Positions 59,123-64,000 of a DNA stretch of 64,000 bases are shown piece by piece; position 1 is the first letter of the stretch, and each line of letters begins with the position of its first letter. The stretch is from NCBI RefSeq assembly GCF_003860125.1, contig NZ_RQYL01000004.1, positions 62,001 through 126,000 on the forward strand. The letters run 5' to 3'. Under the pieces are notes generated by a model that saw only the letters and a list, made by a program, of their open reading frames with translations, searched no databases and was not told the origin of the DNA. Both the position numbers and the translations under genes were made by a program. This DNA comes from Fretibacterium sp. OH1220_COT-178. Lineage in GTDB: Bacteria; Synergistota; Synergistia; Synergistales; Aminobacteriaceae.

Positions 59123-59811
59123 CATGCCTCGGGGTTGTTTCCGCCCCCGGATACTTGTTCCATGGTCTCGGGGCTCATCTGGGCAAAGCCGACCTTCCAG
59201 GCCATGACCGCCGCCTGGGTGCGGTCTCGAAGCTCCAGTTTCTTGAGCATGTGACTGACGTGGTTCTTCACCGTCTTCTCGGAAAGCACGGTTTTCTCGG
59301 CCACCTCGAGGTTGCTGTAGCCCTGGGCCAGCCAGTAGAGCACCACCTTTTCCCTGGGAGAGAGCTCCGCCAGCAGGTCGCTTTCGCTCTTGCGCTTGGC
59401 GAAGCTGGTCATCAACTTTCCCGCCACCCGCGGATCGACGTAAGGCTCCCTTCGATACGCGGCACGAATCGCCGCGATCAGCTCCACACGGCCGGAGGAC
59501 TTCAGGACGAACCCCATCACCCCCTCGGCCGAGAGGGTCGCCAGGCAATCCTCGTCGTCATAAGCGCTCACGGCGATGGGGACGACCTTCAATTTGAGGC
59601 TGTTGATCTCGCGGGCCAGCTGGACCCCATCCATCTTGGGCATATTGATATCGAAAAGAACGATGTCGGGATTGTGTTCGCGGAGCAGCTGAAGTGCCTC
59701 CTCTCCGTTGGAGGCCTCGCCCACGACCTTGACCTCGGGTTCCAGTTCCAGGATTTTACGCAGACCGTCACGAAAGAGCTTGTGGTCGTCCGCCAGAACA
59801 ATCTGGATCAC
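59122..59811 (-). CDS. solitary NarL/FixJ-family response regulator
   Basis: A 229-residue regulator: receiver domain with LADDHKLFRDG, IVLFDINMPKMDG (phospho-Asp) and FVLKSSGRVEL, and LuxR-type helix-turn-helix LSPREKVVLYWLAQGYSNLEVAEK split, ending SEKTVKNHVSHMLKKL. The GTG (59809-59811) has GGAGGG six bases upstream; the open frame runs further back through the tRNA region but that part is not coding. No kinase gene is adjacent. It resembles the regulator at 43.3-44.0 kb, whose kinase could in principle also serve it. Confidence 0.9.
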   Translation of the reverse strand: MIQIVLADDHKLFRDGLRKILELEPEVKVVGEASNGEEALQLLREHNPDIVLFDINMPKMDGVQLAREINSLKLKVVPIAVSAYDDEDCLATLSAEGVMGFVLKSSGRVELIAAIRAAYRREPYVDPRVAGKLMTSFAKRKSESDLLAELSPREKVVLYWLAQGYSNLEVAEKTVLSEKTVKNHVSHMLKKLELRDRTQAAVMAWKVGFAQMSPETMEQVSGGGNNPEA

Positions 59812-59934
59812 TATAAGCCCTCCTTCAGCAAAGATGTCGGCCGTGAAGACAAGCGGGCCGCGGACTCGAGAGCCGGAAGGATGAGAATTTCTCCGAACAA
59901 GGCCGCCATCGCACCTTCTTTTTTTGAGAAAATG

Positions 59935-59943
59935 TGGTATAGT
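59935..59943 (+). promoter_or_regulatory. extended -10 promoter of tRNA-Arg
   Basis: TGG followed by TATAGT (59938-59943), about 24 bases before the mature tRNA. The -35 is weak, as is common with extended -10 promoters. Confidence 0.5.
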
Positions 59944-59966
59944 GTTCCGGTGCTCAAGTTCCATGC

Positions 59967-60042
59967 GCGCCTGTAGCTCAGTGGATAGAGTGACGGCCTC
60001 CGGAGCCGTAGGCCGGGCGTTCGAATCGCCCCAGGCGCGCCA
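59967..60042 (+). tRNA. tRNA-Arg (anticodon CCG)
   Basis: A 76-base cloverleaf with encoded CCA: acceptor stem GCGCCTG/CAGGCGC, D arm GCTC...GAGT, anticodon stem ACGGC/GCCGT with loop CTCCGGA giving CCG, T arm GGGCG/CGCCC with TTCGAAT. It reads CGG, a codon expected to be used in a high-GC genome. Confidence 0.95.
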
Positions 60043-60108
60043 AATCTTCCTCCCATTTTTGAATTCTTTCGTTTCCTCCCAGTCGGGCAAAGGAGCAACT
60101 TCATACGG

Positions 60109-60726
60109 TCAATGATCCGGATGCCCTTGGGCTCCGGTTGCCGAGTCGCTCAGAAAACGTTCAATGAAGGCTTGCAGCTCCTCGATTCCCGCCCGATTCT
60201 CCCCCGAGGTGACGATGGGAACGTCTATGGAGCGAAGCCCCTCTTTCACATAGTGTTGCAGCATCGTCCGATGCCGTCCCCTGGCGATCTTGTCCGCCTT
60301 TGTGAAGACCACCAGGATCGCTTTGCCGCAGTCGCCCAGCCATTCCTGGAGCGCGCGGTCGTTCCCCAGCAACCCGTGCCGAAAGTCCACGAGGTGACAG
60401 ATCAGGCACAGCGTCCTCCGGCGTTCGACGTAGGACGCTATGAGCCGCGACCATTCGCTCCTCTCCGTCTTGCTGCGGGAAGCGTAGCCGTATCCGGGGA
60501 GGTCGACAAGCCGAAAGGGAACGGAGCACTGGACGGAGTAGAAGTTGATGCTGCGCGTCTTGCCCGGAGTCGCCCCCACGTGGGCCAGCCGCGTCCCCAG
60601 CAGCGTGTTGATCAGCGTCGACTTTCCGACGTTGGAGCGTCCGGCGATGGCGATCTCCGGTGCCGCCTCGGGCGGCAACTGAGAGGACGCGAAACAGGTC
60701 GCCTCGAGCGAGGCCCTCCAGCGCAT
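60109..60726 (-). CDS. engB: ribosome biogenesis GTP-binding protein (EngB/YsxC)
   Basis: A 205-residue Era-like GTPase needed for 50S assembly. P-loop AGRSNVGKSTLIN, the G2/G3 region GKTRSINFYSV and LVDLPGYGYA, and base recognition TKADK. The ATG (60724-60726) overlaps the lon stop as ATGA. lon followed by engB is a widespread gene order. Confidence 0.93.
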   Translation of the reverse strand: MRWRASLEATCFASSQLPPEAAPEIAIAGRSNVGKSTLINTLLGTRLAHVGATPGKTRSINFYSVQCSVPFRLVDLPGYGYASRSKTERSEWSRLIASYVERRRTLCLICHLVDFRHGLLGNDRALQEWLGDCGKAILVVFTKADKIARGRHRTMLQHYVKEGLRSIDVPIVTSGENRAGIEELQAFIERFLSDSATGAQGHPDH

Positions 60727-63098
60727 CAGTCCTCCAGCCCTTTTCCGAAGACGGTCATGACGTCCTCGGCGTAATCGAAACGCATCCCCTCGGTATAGTC
60801 CCTGGAGATCTCCTCGACGTCCACCCGGTTGGCCGAGGGCAGGACGATATGATGGATCCCATGGCGCCGGGCCGCCAGAATTTTCTCGCGGATTCCTCCG
60901 ACGGGAAGGACCTTCCCCCTGAGGGAGATCTCCCCCGTCATGGCGATGCCCGGGCGTACCCGACGGCCGCTGACCGCGGACAGGATCGCCGTCGCCATCG
61001 TGATTCCGGCCGAGGGGCCATCCTTCGGCACCGCCCCCTCCGGAACATGGATGTGGATGTCCACGGACTTCCAATCGAACGCCCCAATCCCGAGGGCATC
61101 GCTTTCGGAGCGGAGGTAACTCACGGCCGCCCGCGCGGATTCCTGCATCACCTCGCCCAGGTGGCCCGTCAGGACCAGTTCCCCCTTGCCCTTCATCGTC
61201 ACGACCTCGATGAGAAGGACGTCGCCCCCCGCCTCCGTCCAGGCCAGACCGACGACGTTGCCCGTCTCGAAATCCTTGGGGACGGAAAGGTCGTAGAGTT
61301 TTTTGGGGCCCAGGTATTCCTTGAGATCGTTCACCTTGACCGCGACCGGAAGGATCGGGGCCTCGGACTTGTCCGCCGCCTCGACGAGACGTCGGGTGAT
61401 CTTGCGCACGATGGTCGACAAGGCGCGGTCCAGGCCGCGCACCCCGGCCTCCCGCGTGTAGGAGGCGATCACCTTCTTGATCACGGAGGCCGAGATCTTT
61501 ATGTCGGAGCGCTTCAGCCCATGCTCCTTCAAAATACGCGGAAGGAGGTAGCGCAGGGCGATCTGCACTTTCTCCTCGGCGAGGTATCCCGGAAGAGGGA
61601 TCAGTTCCATACGGTCCAAAAGAGGCTTGGGAATCGTATGGGTGACGTTGGCCGTAGTGATGAAGAGCACCTCGCTCAGGTCGAAGGGGACCTCGAGGTA
61701 GTGGTCGGTGAACGTGGCGTTCTGCTGCGGATCCAGGACCTCCAGGAGCGCGGAGGCGGGATCGCCCCGAAAATCGTTCCCCAGCTTGTCGATCTCGTCG
61801 AGAAGCACGACGGGATTGCAACTGCCGGCCCGAGCCAGCTTCTGAACGATCCGACCCGGCAGCGAACCGATGTAGGTCCGACGGTGTCCCCTGATCTCCG
61901 CCTCGTCCCGGACCCCACCGAGGGAGACGTTGACGAAGCGCCGGTTCAGCGAGTCCGCGATGGAACGGCCCAGAGAGGTCTTTCCGACTCCGGGAGGGCC
62001 GACGAAACATATGATCTGTCCCCTCATGTTCGTCCCGGCGTGCCGCCGGACGGCCAAAAATTCCAGAATGCGGTCCTTGGCCTTATGGAGACCATAATGA
62101 TCTCGATCGAGGCGCCTCTCGGCCCGGGCGATGTTCTCGTTTTCCTCGGTTCTGAGGCCCCAAGGCAGATCCAGAAGCCAATCGAGATAGCTTCGGATAA
62201 CCGCGGCTTCGGGGGAGATCGGCGACATCTTGGAAAGACGGGACAGCTCCCGCTTGGCCTTGTCGCGAGCCTCGTCGCTCATCCGCGAGGCTTCTATCCT
62301 CTCCGCATAGCGGAGCTGCTCCTCCTCCTCGCCCTGCCCCTGACCGAGCTCGTTCTGGATGATACGCAGCTGTTCTCGAAGATAATATTCCTTCTGATGC
62401 TTGTCCACGACGGAACGGACACGATTCTGAATGTCGTGCTCCAGCTCCAGGATGTCGATCTCCTCCGTCAGAAGACGCAGAAGAAAGGCAAGGGCGGATT
62501 CCACATCCTGAATCTCGAGCAGCGCCTGCCGCTCCTCTATTTTAACGGATATGTGCGATCCGACCAAGTTGATGAGCTGTCCCAAGTCGCCCAGTTCGGA
62601 GATCGATGCCATCACCTCGCCAGGAATGCGGGGCTGAAGCGTGTTGTAGTGCTCGAAGCTGCTCAGGACCCGCCTCCGCCAAGGCTCCAGGCTTGAGGAA
62701 TCCGGCTGGTCCCACGCCATGGGGAACACGTGAGCCGTCAGGAACTCCTTGTCGAGGAGGTACTCCTCCACCCGCATCCGCGACACGCCCTCGACCAGGA
62801 CCTTGGTCGTCCCATCGGGAACGCGCACCACCTGGAGGACGTTGCAGAGCGTCCCCACCCTGTAGAGATCGTCGCTTTCGGGGTCCTCCGTCTCGTTGTC
62901 CTTCTGGGCGACGACAAAGATCTTCTTGTCCTGGAGAAGCGCGGATTCCATGGCCCTGAGGGAGCGGGGACGCCCCACGAAAAGCGGCATGATGATCCCC
63001 GGGAACAGGACCATATCCCGAACGGGAAGTACGGGACAGACCCTCTCCTCCGGGGGAGGGGTCTCCTGCGAGGCCACGACCGCAATCCTTGCCGCCAC
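60726..63098 (-). CDS. lon: ATP-dependent protease Lon
   Basis: A 790-residue LonA protease: N-terminal substrate domain (VLPVRDMVLFPGIIMPLFVGR split; FVVAQKD), AAA module with Walker A VGPPGVGKTSLGRS and Walker B VVLLDEIDKLG, and the C-terminal serine protease domain with catalytic Ser in PKDGPSAGITMA and Lys in GEISLRGKVLPVGGIREKILAA split. It degrades misfolded and regulatory proteins. The start is a GTG at 63096-63098, nine bases after GGAGG and one base after the clpX stop. Confidence 0.95.
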   Translation of the reverse strand: MAARIAVVASQETPPPEERVCPVLPVRDMVLFPGIIMPLFVGRPRSLRAMESALLQDKKIFVVAQKDNETEDPESDDLYRVGTLCNVLQVVRVPDGTTKVLVEGVSRMRVEEYLLDKEFLTAHVFPMAWDQPDSSSLEPWRRRVLSSFEHYNTLQPRIPGEVMASISELGDLGQLINLVGSHISVKIEERQALLEIQDVESALAFLLRLLTEEIDILELEHDIQNRVRSVVDKHQKEYYLREQLRIIQNELGQGQGEEEEQLRYAERIEASRMSDEARDKAKRELSRLSKMSPISPEAAVIRSYLDWLLDLPWGLRTEENENIARAERRLDRDHYGLHKAKDRILEFLAVRRHAGTNMRGQIICFVGPPGVGKTSLGRSIADSLNRRFVNVSLGGVRDEAEIRGHRRTYIGSLPGRIVQKLARAGSCNPVVLLDEIDKLGNDFRGDPASALLEVLDPQQNATFTDHYLEVPFDLSEVLFITTANVTHTIPKPLLDRMELIPLPGYLAEEKVQIALRYLLPRILKEHGLKRSDIKISASVIKKVIASYTREAGVRGLDRALSTIVRKITRRLVEAADKSEAPILPVAVKVNDLKEYLGPKKLYDLSVPKDFETGNVVGLAWTEAGGDVLLIEVVTMKGKGELVLTGHLGEVMQESARAAVSYLRSESDALGIGAFDWKSVDIHIHVPEGAVPKDGPSAGITMATAILSAVSGRRVRPGIAMTGEISLRGKVLPVGGIREKILAARRHGIHHIVLPSANRVDVEEISRDYTEGMRFDYAEDVMTVFGKGLED

Positions 63099-63099
63099 C

Positions 63100-64000
63100 T
63101 CAGGCGACCTCCTTGGTCTCGTGAAGGAGGTTTTCGAGAGAAATCTTTCGGTCGACGAAGTCCGCCGTAATCGACAGGATGTCCGACTTGTCCTCCATCG
63201 AGGGCAGCTCGTAGAGGACATCCAGCATCAGGTTCTCCATAATGGAACGAAGCCCGCGCGCCCCCGTCTTCTTCTTGACGGCAAGTTCGGCGATGCGCGC
63301 AAGAGCTTCGGGCGTAAAGTCCAGATGAACCCCCTCCATGGAAAGGATCTTCTGGTACTGTTTTACCAAAGCGTTGCGGGGTTCCTGGAGTATGCGGATG
63401 AAGGCGGCCTCGTCGAGCTCCTCCAGGGCCACCAGGACCGGAATGCGGCCCACCAGTTCGGGGATGAACCCAAAGGCCATGAGATCCTCGGGCTGGATCT
63501 TGCGCACGATATCGTAACGCCTCTCCGATCCGCGCACGGAGAGCTCGCCCCCGAACCCCAGGGATCGGTGAAGCTCCCGCCTGGCCACGATGCTCTCGAT
63601 CCCCTCGAAGGCCCCTCCACAGATGAAAAGAATGTTCTCCGTGTTGATCTGAATGAAGTCCTGGTGAGGGTGCTTGCGTCCGCCCTTGGGGGGAATGTTT
63701 GCGACGGTCCCCTCGAGGATCTTGAGCAAAGCCTGCTGGACCCCCTCGCCGGAGACGTCCCGGGTTATCGAAGCGGACTCCGATTTTCGCGCAATCTTGT
63801 CGATCTCGTCCAGATAGATGATCCCTCTCTCGGCGGAGGGAAGGTCGTAGTCCGCGGCCTGAAGCAGACGCACAAGAATGTTCTCGACATCCTCCCCCAC
63901 ATAACCGGCCTCGGTCAGGGTCGTCGCGTCCGCGATCGCGAAAGGGACGTTCAGCTTACGAGCCAGAGTCTGGGCAATCAGGGTCTTGCCGGACCCCGTG
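63100..64000 (-). CDS. clpX: ATP-dependent Clp protease ATPase subunit ClpX, 5' part missing
   Basis: The 300 C-terminal codons of ClpX; the gene runs off the right edge just upstream of the Walker A ([10 protein letters not shown] visible at the edge). [31 protein letters not shown] (Walker B), [13 protein letters not shown], the [20 protein letters not shown] block, [12 protein letters not shown] and a C-terminal [21 protein letters not shown] segment (split) are diagnostic. ClpX unfolds substrates for ClpP. The zinc-binding N-terminal domain would lie outside. It is immediately followed by lon, and clpP is expected upstream. Confidence 0.95.
   Translation of the reverse strand, partial: TGSGKTLIAQTLARKLNVPFAIADATTLTEAGYVGEDVENILVRLLQAADYDLPSAERGIIYLDEIDKIARKSESASITRDVSGEGVQQALLKILEGTVANIPPKGGRKHPHQDFIQINTENILFICGGAFEGIESIVARRELHRSLGFGGELSVRGSERRYDIVRKIQPEDLMAFGFIPELVGRIPVLVALEELDEAAFIRILQEPRNALVKQYQKILSMEGVHLDFTPEALARIAELAVKKKTGARGLRSIMENLMLDVLYELPSMEDKSDILSITADFVDRKISLENLLHETKEVA

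Noticed and set aside
59812-60090. N-terminal extension of the solitary response regulator back through the tRNA-Arg
   Set aside because: It would translate antisense tRNA; the GTG at 59809-59811 has a proper ribosome-binding site at the receiver-domain start.
60109-62010. A 633-codon minus-strand frame reading through lon into engB
   Set aside because: Only its last 205 codons (engB) are real; the upstream part is an out-of-frame reading of lon, which is intact.
1-64000. Mobile elements, prophage genes, CRISPR arrays or long direct repeats
   Set aside because: I saw no transposase, integrase, phage structural gene, regularly spaced repeat or long duplicated segment anywhere in the window.

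Overview
The window is a gene-dense, high-GC bacterial chromosome segment with 58 protein genes, two tRNAs and no insertion sequence, phage or CRISPR array. The best guess for the organism is an anaerobic, amino-acid-fermenting member of the Synergistota; this is inferred from gene content and style, not from a search. Pointers are: a Na+-translocating decarboxylase beta subunit and a small 4Fe-4S ferredoxin; a lipid A-type acyltransferase (two membranes) beside SepF and DivIVA, which are better known from Gram-positives; a CDC48-type AAA ATPase; and a DHH-CBS-poly(A) polymerase fusion. TTG and GTG starts are frequent and many genes overlap as ATGA or GTGA.

0-14.5 kb (minus strand) holds two long runs of housekeeping genes. 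One is nif3-trpS-scpA-scpB-rluB-HDOD-cmk-plsC-hflX. The other is yicC-gmk-rpoZ-coaBC-priA-pcm-queT-dnaJ-like. The PriA protein has lost its helicase motifs. A perfect consensus sigma-70 promoter at the extreme left edge fires out of the window.

14.5-24 kb: tRNA-CAU, ferredoxin, an M23 peptidase (plus strand), a CorC/HlyC-type membrane protein, a Cache-domain protein that ends abruptly, argG with a strong promoter and a structured leader, a site-2 protease, and the DHH-CBS-PAP fusion overlapping coaE.

24-38 kb (minus): UvrD/PcrA helicase, hypA, two adjacent PAS-HD signalling genes (one apparently active HD-GYP, one degenerate), an ABC-F ATPase, then recX, recG, divIVA and sepF transcribed from a promoter just upstream, preceded by the yggS and HlyD-like pair.

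38-46 kb: lipid A acyltransferase and glycosyltransferase-like pair, tyrS, a beta-CASP metallo-beta-lactamase RNase-like protein, a NarL-type two-component pair, an HD hydrolase and dCMP deaminase.

45.4-51.3 kb switches strand: a secreted polysaccharide deacetylase and the CDC48-type ATPase on plus, then nagB (minus) divergent from murQ-nagA (plus). Together nagB, murQ and nagA form an amino-sugar and peptidoglycan salvage module that ends at a strong bidirectional terminator.

51.4-64 kb: a VOC protein, aspS, a HypE-like AIR-synthase protein, and a lone decarboxylase beta subunit with a structured 5' leader (all minus); valS (plus), a solitary NarL-type regulator (minus), tRNA-Arg(CCG) (plus), and engB-lon-clpX (minus), with clpX cut by the right edge.

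The most unusual items are the PriA with erased ATPase motifs, the PAS-HD pair with an HD-to-HN change, the J-domain membrane protein with APD instead of HPD, the bacterial CDC48, and the unassigned structured leaders upstream of oadB and argG.
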